Of a DNA stretch of 64,000 nt, positions 43,623 to 52,618 are shown piece after piece. The notes below the pieces were generated by a model. That model was given only the letters and a program-made list of their open reading frames with translations. It did no database searches and was not told the origin of the DNA. Position 1 is the first letter of the stretch, and every line of letters begins with the position of its first letter. Source of the DNA: Rhodococcus sp. 4CII (GTDB taxonomy: Bacteria > Actinomycetota > Actinomycetes > Mycobacteriales > Mycobacteriaceae); NCBI RefSeq assembly GCF_014256275.1, contig NZ_JACCFE010000003.1, positions 62,001-126,000 of the forward strand. Direction: 5' to 3'. The position numbers and the translations under genes are program-made.

Positions 43623-44111
43623 TCAGTAGTACTCCTGGATGTAGCCGAGTGCCTTTTCGAAGACGTCGTTGTCACGGATCTTGAACTGGACGTACAGCGT
43701 CTTGCGCAGGGCTCGGCGAACCTCTTGATCGCCACGGATAGTGGCCTGCCAGCCGTCGAAACGGACAGCACGGACGACCTCGTCGATCCGGGTGACCAGG
43801 TTCTCGACGATGACCGGGGTGCCCACGGTCTTAAGCGCATCGAACAGTTCGGTGAGAGCCGCCTTACCCTGTTCTTCCCGGGGCATTTCGTCGACGGCCT
43901 TCGCCGCTGCCACGGTGTCACGGGCTAGTTCCAGCAGCTCCCTCAAGAAGTCGAGACTGGACTGTTGGATGTCGGCGTACTTCTCCCGCAACTGGTTCAG
44001 GCGCTGGCCAAGTTCGACGAACACCGGGTTGTTGAGGTGCCGGGCGATCCGGGCGGTGATCTGCTTCTCGATCTCCGCAGCGGTGACGTCCTTCTTCTTG
44101 CCGCTCATCAA
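43623..44111 (-). CDS. Orphan C-terminal fragment of type I restriction subunit HsdR
   Basis: A 162-residue frame matching only the C-terminal helical domain of type I restriction R subunits: ITARIARHLNNPVFVELGQRL, GKAALTELFDALKTVGTPVIVENLV, VRFDGWQATIRGD and FEKALGYIQEYY. The full subunit has about 1000 residues with nuclease and helicase domains, all absent here, and no hsdM or hsdS is nearby. It is a remnant that may still be translated. Cleavage activity is not possible. Confidence 0.82.
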   Translation of the reverse strand: MMSGKKKDVTAAEIEKQITARIARHLNNPVFVELGQRLNQLREKYADIQQSSLDFLRELLELARDTVAAAKAVDEMPREEQGKAALTELFDALKTVGTPVIVENLVTRIDEVVRAVRFDGWQATIRGDQEVRRALRKTLYVQFKIRDNDVFEKALGYIQEYY

Positions 44112-44345
44112 GGATTTTGAACTTCGAGACCCCTTGAGGGTGGAGCATCACCGTGTCGCCAGTCATCACCCGCGATGGAAACCACCCGCGAAGCCCTCTT
44201 GCCAGCGGGTTAACATGGACTTAATATTGGACCAAAAGGAAGCGGTGCTGCCGCCATGCCTCGTTCATGTCTGCAACGGCCCGCGCGGGCCCGATTTCGT
44301 GAGCTGCATCAGTCGGCTACACCTTGCTAAACGACACAGGTCAGC

Positions 44346-44371
44346 CGTGCAGCCGACTCCTGAAACTGACA
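44346..44371. repeat. Copy of the resolvase 5' end
   Basis: CGTGCAGCC-ACT-CTGAAAC-GACA occurs here and at 43006-43031 with 3 differences in 26 bases, in the same orientation. At 43006 it encodes the first residues of the resolvase (VQPTSETD); here it would encode VQPTPETD and then diverges. It is probably a fragment of a second transposon copy, so the DNA between is flanked by direct repeats. Confidence 0.5.
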
Positions 44372-44396
44372 CCCGTGCCGCCGAGAGGAAGTCCAC

Positions 44397-45662
44397 ATGC
44401 AGTCGGAAGTCGTGCCGGATGTGGTCAACACGGCAGAGCTCGCGGTCGCGGCGGCGGGCATCGAGGTCCAACGGTTGGCACGGGCGCTGTTGAGGCACAC
44501 CACCGAGATCGCCGCCGACGTGACGAAAAGCGTGGTCGAGGCGGTGCCCGAGGTGGCCCCCCTTGATATTCCTGATTCCCTCGCAGCTTTGGGGGAGAGC
44601 ACCGAGCACAATATTGGAGCGATTCTCTCGATGTTCGCATTCGACGCGGTGCCGACCGCGATCGAGCCGCCGGCGGCGACTCTTCGGACCCTCCAGGGCA
44701 CGATCTCGGCAGGAGGTGACCTGGCTACGGTGTTGCGAGCCTTTCGTGCCGGGCACGCCGCGGTCTGGGAGCGTTGGTCCACGTACGTTCAGCGGGAGAC
44801 CGAGTCTGCGCTGGTCCCGAATGTTCTCGCATACTCGTCGAAGCGGCTCTTCGCTTATATCGACGGTGCCTGTGAACAACTCGTGACTCGACACCGGGAA
44901 CTCTACCCGAACCGCGGTGATCAGCAGGCAGGGCCGCGGTCGCGTCAGGCCGCGTTGGCTGCCCTTCTCGATGGCTCGGCGGCCGACGAGCGTGCTGCCG
45001 CCGACGAGCTCGCGTACGACGTCCACGGCTACCATGTGGCGCTCGTACTTGCTCCGGCCGCGGCGTCAGCGAACGTTCGGGAGGCGCTCGGTGCCCTGGT
45101 CGCCGCAGCCAGTCCGGTCCGCACGTTCACGCACACGAGCGGGGACGGGCGGTGGTTCGTGTGGCTCGGGTGGGATGTGGCGCCGACGCCCCAGGTGCTG
45201 CGCGCTGTCGCCACCGTGGCAACCGACGGTGTTGTCGTCGGGATGGGGGCCGCTGCTTCTGGGATTCGGGGGTTCCGGCGATCTCATGCGCAGGCGTTGG
45301 AGACCCTGCGGACGGTGCAACTGCGTCCCACGGCTCTGACGGGGGTTACACAGCACTGCGAGGTCGAGTTGGCCGCCGTCCTCGTCGCCGGAAACGCCGA
45401 CCGGTCGCGTCGCTACGCCGCGGAGCGCCTTGGGCTCCTCGGCGCGCGCGACGAGTCGACCGCCAGGCTCCGCGAGACGCTTCGCGTGTTCTTTGCGACC
45501 GGAGGCAGCCAGAAGCAGACGGCCTCGCGGCTGTCCGTGCACGCCAAGACCGTCGCCTATCGGCTCGCGCGAGCCGAGGAGCTGCTCGGTCACCCGGTTT
45601 ATCGGCATCGCACCGAGGTCGAGGTGGCGCTGCTGATTGACCACGCGCTGGCTGGCCCATAG
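44397..45662 (+). CDS. PucR-family transcriptional regulator
   Basis: A 421-residue regulator. The N-terminal two thirds is helical and ligand-sensing (VQRLARALLRHTTEIAADVT; GDLATVLRAFRAGHAAVWERW). The C-terminus holds the PucR HTH (LRVFFATGGSQKQTASRLSVHAKTVAYRLARAEELLG). It stands before the DUF7064-like and APH-like genes in the same direction and may control them. The ATG at 44397 has GAGAGGAAG upstream. It lacks the GAF domain of the first regulator. Confidence 0.9.
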   Translation: MQSEVVPDVVNTAELAVAAAGIEVQRLARALLRHTTEIAADVTKSVVEAVPEVAPLDIPDSLAALGESTEHNIGAILSMFAFDAVPTAIEPPAATLRTLQGTISAGGDLATVLRAFRAGHAAVWERWSTYVQRETESALVPNVLAYSSKRLFAYIDGACEQLVTRHRELYPNRGDQQAGPRSRQAALAALLDGSAADERAAADELAYDVHGYHVALVLAPAAASANVREALGALVAAASPVRTFTHTSGDGRWFVWLGWDVAPTPQVLRAVATVATDGVVVGMGAAASGIRGFRRSHAQALETLRTVQLRPTALTGVTQHCEVELAAVLVAGNADRSRRYAAERLGLLGARDESTARLRETLRVFFATGGSQKQTASRLSVHAKTVAYRLARAEELLGHPVYRHRTEVEVALLIDHALAGP

Positions 45663-45894
45663 GGACAAAGATCGTTATCTCGTCGAGAGTAAGGCGCGGG
45701 TCCGTGCACGCTTAAGCGAGCCGGCACGCCGCTGCGGCGCCAACGTGCGAGCGGTCACTTAGCTCGGCGAGCGATTGTCGGACGGCGGAGTGCGTGTGAA
45801 GGATGGTGTGGGCCCCGTCACACGGACGAGGCCAGGCCGGTATGGCGCTCCCGCCGGCGCCGGCGACACGATCCCGAACCAACCGAGGAGACTC

Positions 45895-46803
45895 ATGGCG
45901 TCCACCGTCACGTCGACCGAGCACTTCGCCCGCCACATCCTCCGGCCGGAGGATGTGGCGCGAGAATCGTTCCTCTACAACGTCAAACTGCCCGATCAAG
46001 GACTGGTCGGCCTCGTCTACACCTGGGTCGACGCGCAGAGCGTCGCGGGCTGTGCCGCGTGGATCTACGGCGGAAACCCCGATGGATCGGCCATCTTCGA
46101 GATTGCCGACGGCATCCAGGTCCCAGCCGACCAGGGGTTCGACGCGTGGACGGTCGGTCCGCTGTCCGCCTCGATGCAGCCCAGCAATGAGGGGACGACG
46201 GTCAGCTTCGCGGGCGATCGGATCGACGTCGAGATCGAATTCCATCCGATGCACGAGCGGTACCTCTACTCCGAGGCCCCGAGCGGATGCCCGTCGTACT
46301 TTGCTGACGACCGTATGGAGCAGAGCGGTCGGGTATCCGGCCGGCTTCGAATCGACGATCGGTCGATCCCGTTCGAGGCACTCGGCCACCACGACCATTC
46401 CTGGGGGACGCGGGACTGGGGCGCCGTGCAGCACTACAAGTGGCTCGAAAGCCAAGCGGAGGACACGGCGGTCCACGTCTTCGATCTTCAGGCCTATGGC
46501 GAGAGACACCTCGCCGGCTACGTATACCGCGACGGCGTCCGGTCCGGAGTCCACTCTGCGGACTGGGATGTCACCTACGACGAACGATGGGTCCAGCAAA
46601 CGGTGGAGCTGCGCGTCGTCGACGAGACGGGCCGGAGGACGACGGTGACCGGCCAGACGTTCTCTGACATCGCGTTCCCCGTAGATCCGAACGCGACTCT
46701 TGTCGAAGCGATGGTCCGAGGGGAGGTCGGCGGTCGACCGGGCACCGTCTTCCTCGACTTCCTCTGGCCGCCGGACTACATCGCGCACATCACCGCCAAG
46801 TAA
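45895..46803 (+). CDS. DUF7064-like protein
   Basis: A 302-residue beta-rich protein (NVKLPDQGLVGLVYTWVDA; EALGHHDHSWGTRDWGAV; VHVFDLQAYGERHLAGYVY). The histidine- and tryptophan-rich block resembles the AttH/lipocalin-like fold of hydrophobic-ligand proteins. The ATG at 45895 has GAGGAG four bases upstream. It is paired with an APH-like gene 75 bases downstream, the same family combination as in the main cluster (22899-24008 and 18357-19382). Confidence 0.65.
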   Translation: MASTVTSTEHFARHILRPEDVARESFLYNVKLPDQGLVGLVYTWVDAQSVAGCAAWIYGGNPDGSAIFEIADGIQVPADQGFDAWTVGPLSASMQPSNEGTTVSFAGDRIDVEIEFHPMHERYLYSEAPSGCPSYFADDRMEQSGRVSGRLRIDDRSIPFEALGHHDHSWGTRDWGAVQHYKWLESQAEDTAVHVFDLQAYGERHLAGYVYRDGVRSGVHSADWDVTYDERWVQQTVELRVVDETGRRTTVTGQTFSDIAFPVDPNATLVEAMVRGEVGGRPGTVFLDFLWPPDYIAHITAK

Positions 46804-46878
46804 TCCGGGGCGTCGTGGCGACGCCCTGACCCTGACCCCCGGCGCCGCTGTCTGCGGCACGAACCAAAGGACCACACC

Positions 46879-47991
46879 ATGGCTGTGCTCAACCACTTGG
46901 ATGAGACCGCGACCAGGACAACCCTGACGCATTGGTTGTCGAAAAAGCTCGACGGCGCGTCGAACGTCGAGATCCCGGCGATCTCGATCCCAGCCTCGGC
47001 AGGAATGTCGATGACCACAATCTTGTTCTCGGTCAGCTACGACGCGGAGGGGAGGCGACGCGAGCTCGATCTTGTGGCGCGAGTCACGCCCGCCACCCCC
47101 GGGATTTTCCGGGAGCCCGACCTGGCGGCAGAGTTCGCGCTACTCACGGCAGTTGCCGAGCACACCGCGGTCCCGGTGCCCCGGGTTCGCTGGCTCGAAG
47201 ACGATCCGGCGCTGCTGGGTGGCCCGTTCCTTGTGATGGACCGCGTCGATGGTCGGGTCCCGGGGGACGATCCGCCATTCGTTTCCGAGGGCTGGGTTGT
47301 GGATCTCTCGCCTGCTGAGCGGGGACGCCTATTCGACAACGCGCTGGGCGCACTGGCCGAACTCCACGACGCCGACCCCAAGGTGCTCGGGGTCGAGTTC
47401 TTGCACAGCAGTGAGTTCCGCGAGCCCGGGATCGCGCACCAGCTCGCCGAGTGGCGCCAGTTCTACGACTGGACGGCAGAGTCCGGTCGGATCGCCAACA
47501 TCGAGGCGGCATACGAATGGCTCGAGGAGCACCGTCCCGACGACGATGAGCTGGTGCTTTGTTGGGGCGACGCCCGGCTGGGGAACATCATCTTCGGCGC
47601 TGACCAGTCCGTAGCGGCGGTCCTCGATTGGGAGATGGCGACCATTGCCAGCCCTCAGCTGGACCTCGGGTGGTTCGTTCTTTTCGTGCGGTACTACTCG
47701 GAAGGCATCGGGGTTCCGCTGCTGAAAGGGCTTCCGACCCGCGACGCCGTGATCGCGCGGTATCGCGAGCTCACGGGCCGCAGTGCGGCAGATGTCGACT
47801 ACTACGAGCGATTCGCCGCCTACCGCCTCGCGATCATCATGGCTCGGATTGGCCGTCTGATGATTTCGGGCGGAGCCCTGCCCGAAGACAGCGCGATGCC
47901 GGCGAACAACCCTGCCAGCCAGGTCCTGGCGCGTTTGTTTGACCTTCCAGCCCCCGAAGGTGCGGAGGCCAACTACATCGGCCACCGCTGA
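46879..47991 (+). CDS. APH-family phosphotransferase-like protein
   Basis: A 370-residue protein with the APH kinase fold. VARVTPATPGIF lies in the ATP-binding lobe, LCWGDARLGNIIFG is the catalytic loop (Trp-Gly-Asp in place of the more usual His-Gly-Asp), and VLDWEMATIASPQLDLGWF is the metal-binding segment. It probably phosphorylates a pathway intermediate. It is the last gene of the second catabolic set. Confidence 0.87.
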   Translation: MAVLNHLDETATRTTLTHWLSKKLDGASNVEIPAISIPASAGMSMTTILFSVSYDAEGRRRELDLVARVTPATPGIFREPDLAAEFALLTAVAEHTAVPVPRVRWLEDDPALLGGPFLVMDRVDGRVPGDDPPFVSEGWVVDLSPAERGRLFDNALGALAELHDADPKVLGVEFLHSSEFREPGIAHQLAEWRQFYDWTAESGRIANIEAAYEWLEEHRPDDDELVLCWGDARLGNIIFGADQSVAAVLDWEMATIASPQLDLGWFVLFVRYYSEGIGVPLLKGLPTRDAVIARYRELTGRSAADVDYYERFAAYRLAIIMARIGRLMISGGALPEDSAMPANNPASQVLARLFDLPAPEGAEANYIGHR

Positions 47992-48581
47992 GCGGACGCC
48001 ACACGTGGCCCAGCAGGTCGGTGCCCGTCACCAGTCGCCGTCGCCGGTGACGCAGCCGCAGACGCTGCAGGCGGTGTCGAATGCTGGCTGTTCGGGTTCG
48101 CAATGACGGCAGTGGTGTCGACCGATCAGGGTTCCGAAAAGGGCCGTTCACCGGCATCGGTCTGAGCTGGCGGATTGCCGTTTGACCCGTCCGGTGAAGA
48201 TCGCCGGTTGGGTGTGTTCAACGGTGCAGAAAGATGTGGGTCGGTTGCCTACTGGCCGACGAGTATCGGAATCCGCTAGCAACTCGCGGATTGCACGCGT
48301 AACTCAACGTGAGCACGGTTGGCTCGAACGACCAGCCGAGTCCGCCGACTACGGCGACGCGACCATGACAGCGGGCCGATCGGGGTCGTGGGAATCGGCC
48401 CTTCTGCTCGACGTCATCTACTTCGGGAACGGCCTCAACCTCATCTCCGACGCCCCCGACAGCGAGGAACACCGGGCATCCGGGCCGAACGGATGAAATG
48501 TGGAGGGCCTTACTGGTAACCCCGCATATTCGGTCCGTGCGTATGTGGACTCCGAATGATGACTGTCGTTAGGCGTGAGTT
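47992..48581. other. Intergenic region with a zinc-ribbon-like fragment
   Basis: About 590 bases without a complete gene. On the minus strand, the frame ending at about 48026 reads CRHCEPEQPAF then CSVCGCVTGDGDW, two CxxC pairs of a zinc ribbon, but it has no start codon after an upstream stop. It may be the tail of a lost gene. Nothing else is recognised. Confidence 0.3.
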
Positions 48582-48821
48582 TCATCTGTCAACGGTCGCT
48601 CGGCGGCGCAGGACATTCTGTGTGCGCTCGGACACCTCCTGGAACGGTGCCAGCTCGTCCATATCCGCGTCATTCATGATGGACTCCACACCAGTGGTAG
48701 CCAGGTATCGGACGCCTCCACGGTTCACGTACGGATACCAGCACGGACCGGTACTTCGATACACCACACCCTCCGGAACTTTCCTCCAGCTGTTCCAGGT
48801 GCCCTGATTTGCGTCAGTCAT
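48582..48821 (-). CDS. Small protein of unknown function (79 aa)
   Basis: The ATG at 48821 has AAAGGA at a good distance. The product is rich in aromatic residues (NSWRKVPEGVVYRSTGPCWY; NRGGVRYLATTGVES) with a charged tail. It lies 10 bases after the zinc-ribbon recombinase-like gene in the same direction and is probably the fourth gene of that operon. No family recognised. Confidence 0.6.
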   Translation of the reverse strand: MTDANQGTWNSWRKVPEGVVYRSTGPCWYPYVNRGGVRYLATTGVESIMNDADMDELAPFQEVSERTQNVLRRRATVDR

Positions 48822-48831
48822 TTTGTTCCTT

Positions 48832-50319
48832 TCATCTGTGGTCCGCGGCGTATCCGGCCCAAGGTTGCGCCACTTCAGCGGCATGGCGATGTGCGATCTG
48901 CTGGCTGTAGCCGAGCATGTCCGCCACGACCGGAGCAGGCACCTCAGACACCAATGTGCGGATCGCTGTGGTGCGAGCACCGAGGAGATCGATACCGAGG
49001 GCGCGCAACCGGTCCATGATCGTGTTCGGGTGCAGGTGACGGCCGGGCGTGCGGCCGGGAAAGAGCCACTCCGAGTCGCCATCTCGGACCGCATGCAGGT
49101 TGGGCCGTTGCGCGAGGTGTTCGGTGAGCATGCCCGCGAACGGCGCCGGAATGGGCGCAGGATGTGTGCCGAGGACAAGATATGGACCGTCTGACGCCAG
49201 GAGGACGTCGGACGTGCGATGGGATGCGATCCTCGCGATTGGTTGAGCGTAGAGGAGCAGCAGTGTGCCGGCGATCCGATAAGGCAGGGATTCGCTGTTA
49301 CCGGTCAGCAGTTCACGCAGCCAGGCGATCCGTTGGTCCTGGGTGATGGTGGGGGAGGAGCGGGCACGGCGGGGGCTGATCAGGATGGTGGTGTTGACCC
49401 GCGCACGTCGAGCCCAGACGAAGAACGTTCGGATGCAATGGCGGGTGGTCGGTCCAACAGCCAGCCATTCATCGACGTCGCGTTGGTTGCATGTCGAGGC
49501 GACGCGTCCGTGGGCAGCGAGTAGCCAGTCCAAGAACTTGATTGTCTCGGCAATCTCTTGTTTGGCCGCGTGGACAGGACCGCGCGTCGAGGATCCGGTG
49601 GCCGAGATGTCGCGGATCCGCCGAAGGTGGTGCCATGTAGCGAACTGTTCGACGGGTTGCCGCACGGCCGCCTCGCCGATGGCATCGAGCTTGACCCGCA
49701 GCCAGTGCTCGAAGCGGGCGAGATAGGCGTCGCGTTCGGGTAGGAGACCATGATGCTCGAGCAGACCCCGGAGGTGGGACGCTCGATGGCCGTGTCCGAG
49801 CTCGTCGATCCCTTCGTGACTCATCGAGATCGTACCGACCGCCAGCTTGCGCAACATCTCTCGTACCTGGGCCGGTCGCATCCATGTGATCAGGCTCTCG
49901 GGGCGCTCGTCACGGCACAGCCCATCCACAAAAGCGGTCATCGCACCGGGATCCGCCGAATCGACGACCAGCAGTTCTGTGAGGTCGTCCCGAAGAGCGC
50001 AGCGAGCGCAGATGCTCCGGCGGTAGTGCTCGGCCTCGACACCACATCGGGAGCAGGCGAGGTCGTCGGTGATGCCGGCACATGGTCCGCAGATCGGGCC
50101 GTCGTGGGAATCGAGGCGGCCGGGTAGCAACCGCTCCAACCCGCAGATCGGACAGTGACCGTGCGTGCGCATCGCCGCGTAGAAGCAGGTGCCGCAGATT
50201 GCGCCGTCGGGCCAGCGGGCGCGGATCCTGCCTACCTGCCGACCGCATCGATCACAACTGGCATCACCGGTGGTGCGAGGGCGGCCCCGGCGCGTCGACC
50301 GGGGCGTCACCTCAATCAT
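48832..50319 (-). CDS. Zinc-ribbon protein with a recombinase-like C-terminal half
   Basis: A 495-residue protein. The first 110 residues hold six CxxC pairs (about residues 22/25, 42/45, 56/59, 77/80, 89/92, 104/107), so three zinc ribbons or treble clefs. The middle resembles the core-binding part of tyrosine recombinases (FLDWLLAAHGRVASTCNQRDVDE). The C-terminus resembles their catalytic part (PGRHLHPNTIMDRLRALGI, then ARTTAIRTLVSEVPAPVVADMLGYS), but the full Arg/His/Arg/Tyr set is not convincing. It starts within the last codons of the HTH gene (8-base overlap). It probably works with the recombinase two genes upstream. Confidence 0.75.
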   Translation of the reverse strand: MIEVTPRSTRRGRPRTTGDASCDRCGRQVGRIRARWPDGAICGTCFYAAMRTHGHCPICGLERLLPGRLDSHDGPICGPCAGITDDLACSRCGVEAEHYRRSICARCALRDDLTELLVVDSADPGAMTAFVDGLCRDERPESLITWMRPAQVREMLRKLAVGTISMSHEGIDELGHGHRASHLRGLLEHHGLLPERDAYLARFEHWLRVKLDAIGEAAVRQPVEQFATWHHLRRIRDISATGSSTRGPVHAAKQEIAETIKFLDWLLAAHGRVASTCNQRDVDEWLAVGPTTRHCIRTFFVWARRARVNTTILISPRRARSSPTITQDQRIAWLRELLTGNSESLPYRIAGTLLLLYAQPIARIASHRTSDVLLASDGPYLVLGTHPAPIPAPFAGMLTEHLAQRPNLHAVRDGDSEWLFPGRTPGRHLHPNTIMDRLRALGIDLLGARTTAIRTLVSEVPAPVVADMLGYSQQIAHRHAAEVAQPWAGYAADHR

Positions 50320-50641
50320 CGGAGATCACGCGGGCTCGTCTCGGGCGGGCCGCCTTGTTCATTTCGACCACGTCCGCGGTGGAGGCGGCGCGCTTGCGTC
50401 GGGTGTCGGTGGCGGTCACGGTGACCAGGTCATCAACTCCGCAGCCGAAGATGTCGCAGAGCGCTGCGACCATCTGCAGCGAAACACGTTCCGGGCGCTG
50501 GGTGACCAACCGGTAGACCTGGGGGCGGGACAATTCAATTCCACGTTCGTGCAGCAGGGGCATCAGGTCGGTGCTGTTGTGCAGCCCGCGCGCGGCCATG
50601 AGTTCTGCCAGCCGCCAGGTGTAGTCAACGGTGCGCTTCAC
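50312..50641 (-). CDS. Small HTH DNA-binding protein (XRE type)
   Basis: A 109-residue protein. The helix-turn-helix lies at about residues 12-75 (LAELMAARGLHNSTDLMPLL; LSRPQVYRLVTQRPERVSLQ; MVAALCDIFGCGVDDLV), as in the Cro/C1-XRE group, followed by a basic tail. The GTG start overlaps the recombinase stop codon by 4 bases, and its own stop overlaps the next start by 8, so all three are coupled. It may repress the operon at the palindrome 51777-51797 or be a structural partner of the recombinases. Confidence 0.85.
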   Translation of the reverse strand: MKRTVDYTWRLAELMAARGLHNSTDLMPLLHERGIELSRPQVYRLVTQRPERVSLQMVAALCDIFGCGVDDLVTVTATDTRRKRAASTADVVEMNKAARPRRARVISDD

Positions 50642-51741
50642 GAAAATCGTCCTTCGTCGGAGAGTGCGGCATCCATCGAGGCGTCGAGAGCACGACGCAA
50701 CGTGCGGATACGGAAGTCACTGGACACGCATGTATAGATGGCGGTGCTGCCGGCGTGGTCATGGCCCATCTGTTGTTGCACGAACAGAGCGTCCCAGCCG
50801 TCCTCGATGAGGTGGGTGGCGTAGGAACGACGCAGCGAGTGCAAGTCGAGCCCGGGCTCGAGGTTCAGTTCAGTGCAATACCGCCGAAACCGTCGCAGCA
50901 CAGTGTTCTCGGCGACGAGGGTCCCGCGTTCGCTGGGAAACACGTCGATACCGTCGTCGAGGTGCCGCTGCCCATTGGCGAGCCAATCCGCGGCGACTTC
51001 GGAGGTCCAGTCGAAGACCGTCAGGACGCTGCGCCGTTTCGGTGCCGAACCGGGTTTGGCCTTGCCATACCGGATGTGGACCAGGCCGTATCGACCGAAC
51101 TCTCGGGCGTGCGGGTTCCGGGCGAAATCGACGGTCTGCAAGTGGCGGATCTCGTTGAACCGCAATCCGAAGGCGTAGGCGAGCTTGAACATCGTGGCGT
51201 CTCGGTAGGCCGGGAGCCACCCCTTCCGTCCGGACGCTGCTATCCGCGCGACCTCGTCGTCCGCGCGGTCGAACAACGCCTGCAACTCCGGTTTGGTGAA
51301 GGCGCGCTTGGACGGACCCGACTCGTTGTCTTGCACGTGCTGCGCGGTGTTCCAGTCGAAGAAGACCTGACTCGGATGCGTGCCGAATCGCTGCTCGCAT
51401 ACCCGGTCCCACCCGTAGGTCGGATCCGCTACATACGAACAGAACAGACGCAGCGCCACCTGGTAATTGCGGACGGTGGACTGCTTCGCGTGCCGTATCG
51501 AGCGCAAGTCCGCGAAGAACTCGTCGACCATCGCCGGAGTCCACTGCCAGGGGTATTCGTTGGTGGAGTGGAGGAAACGGCGCACGCAACGCTCGCGTTG
51601 CTCGATCGTGGCGTGCTGAAGATTGCGGCACAGCTGCTGATTGCGCCATCCCTGGAGCATCTCGGCGACTGTCTGCTCCTCCGGATGCAGCATCGGAACG
51701 GCATCCACAAGATGCACCCGGCCGCTGTCGTCGACTCCCAC
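50638..51741 (-). CDS. Tyrosine recombinase (site-specific integrase)
   Basis: A 367-residue recombinase with an N-terminal core-binding domain (TIEQRERCVRRFLHSTNEYPW) and a complete catalytic domain: AFGLRFNEIRHLQ (first Arg), DLHSLRRSYATHLIEDG (His-x-x-Arg), VQQQMGHDHAGSTAIYTC (His and the nucleophile Tyr). It heads an overlapping operon with an HTH protein and a zinc-ribbon recombinase-like protein. The GTG at 51741 has GAGGGGG upstream. An ATG at 51765 would add 8 residues but has no ribosome binding site. Confidence 0.9.
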   Translation of the reverse strand: MGVDDSGRVHLVDAVPMLHPEEQTVAEMLQGWRNQQLCRNLQHATIEQRERCVRRFLHSTNEYPWQWTPAMVDEFFADLRSIRHAKQSTVRNYQVALRLFCSYVADPTYGWDRVCEQRFGTHPSQVFFDWNTAQHVQDNESGPSKRAFTKPELQALFDRADDEVARIAASGRKGWLPAYRDATMFKLAYAFGLRFNEIRHLQTVDFARNPHAREFGRYGLVHIRYGKAKPGSAPKRRSVLTVFDWTSEVAADWLANGQRHLDDGIDVFPSERGTLVAENTVLRRFRRYCTELNLEPGLDLHSLRRSYATHLIEDGWDALFVQQQMGHDHAGSTAIYTCVSSDFRIRTLRRALDASMDAALSDEGRFS

Positions 51742-51776
51742 CGAACCCCCTCGGGGCGGTCTCATCTGATGATCGA

Positions 51777-51797
51777 ATGATTCATCGAATGAATCAT
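51777..51797. promoter_or_regulatory. Palindromic operator before the recombinase operon
   Basis: ATGATTCAT-CGA-ATGAATCAT is a perfect inverted repeat with 9-bp arms, 12-36 bases before the possible starts of the recombinase gene. A further partial GATCGAATGAT lies beside it. Its place over the promoter suggests autoregulation, most simply by the HTH protein of the operon. Confidence 0.65.
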
Positions 51798-52078
51798 AGC
51801 GAGAAGGTCCCTGCTCCGCGCGGCAACCTGAGGTGCCGATGCGGACGCAGCCATCGTGTCACCGCGACCCGCGCCGACCGACCTACCTGTCCGCGACCGT
51901 GAAGTCGCAGGTCACCGCCTCCGGCGACGTTTAGATCCGGACGGCTCCCACGGTTCCCTGCATGAAGCCGATGATGCATCTGATGAAATACGGAGCAGTC
52001 GAGTTGACATAATATTCGTTATCGGTAGTTCTAAAAGGCTTTCTTGCAGCGGATTTGGCGTTCCTGTGCGGTTTGCGT
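51798..52078. other. Intergenic region, no gene seen
   Basis: About 280 bases between the operator of the recombinase operon and the stop codon of the glyoxalase-like gene. No coding frame or hairpin is convincing. It is more AT-rich at 52000-52040. Confidence 0.3.
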
Positions 52079-52405
52079 CTACGGGTTAAGCGCCGTAATT
52101 CTGACCCGGTTGCCCGCGGGGTCGGTGATCGTCGCTGTCCCGTCGATGATCGTTTCCGGGATGATGTCGTGGTGCTCGAGGTCGGCGAGGACACCGACCA
52201 TGCCGTCTACCTCGAGCGCCACCATGGAGCTGCCGGCGCCGTACGGATCGAGTACCAGTTGCAGGGCCACGTCACCGGTGATCCGCCATTCAGCGAGATC
52301 GGGCAAGTGACGGTCGGCAGGTCGGCCGAAAAACGTCGTGTACCAGGCAACGTCGACGTCGACGTCGACGACGGCGACTACTGCGTTTACACGGCTGGGC
52401 TTCAT
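52079..52405 (-). CDS. Glyoxalase/VOC superfamily protein
   Basis: A 108-residue single-domain VOC protein (VAVVDVDVDVAWYTTFFGRP; LQLVLDPYGAGSSMVALEVD; ITDPAGNRVRITALN). Metal ligands are not all obvious, so it may be a binding protein or a small isomerase or dioxygenase. About 60 bases around its start recur at 54185-54247. Confidence 0.8.
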   Translation of the reverse strand: MKPSRVNAVVAVVDVDVDVAWYTTFFGRPADRHLPDLAEWRITGDVALQLVLDPYGAGSSMVALEVDGMVGVLADLEHHDIIPETIIDGTATITDPAGNRVRITALNP

Positions 52406-52440
52406 GGACGGTCATTCTCCCAAGCGGACCGGAGCGCATC
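52381..52440. repeat. 5' end of the VOC gene, copy 1 of a direct repeat
   Basis: GCTGGGCTTCATGGA and GGTCATTCTCCC are shared in order with 54185-54247. The copy includes the first codons of the VOC gene and its leader. Confidence 0.55.
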
Positions 52441-52618
52441 GATTCGACCCTCGACGCCGGTAAAGCGTCATCGGTACTCCGAACTCGCTGACGATGCTGC
52501 CGGGATACGGCGATGTGCTGCCTACCGTCGGATGCGTGTGCGCGTATCGGTCGGGGGTGTATGGAGGGTCTTGATAGAACAGAGGTAGTGATACCGATGG
52601 TGAGCCTTGAGGGGGCAT

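Noticed and set aside
43623..44111. Active type I restriction-modification system
   Set aside because: Only the C-terminal domain of HsdR is present; nuclease, helicase, methylase and specificity genes are absent.
48026..48120. Zinc-ribbon gene on the minus strand
   Set aside because: Two CxxC pairs are visible, but the frame has no start codon after the preceding stop; it is kept only as a fragment in the intergenic note.
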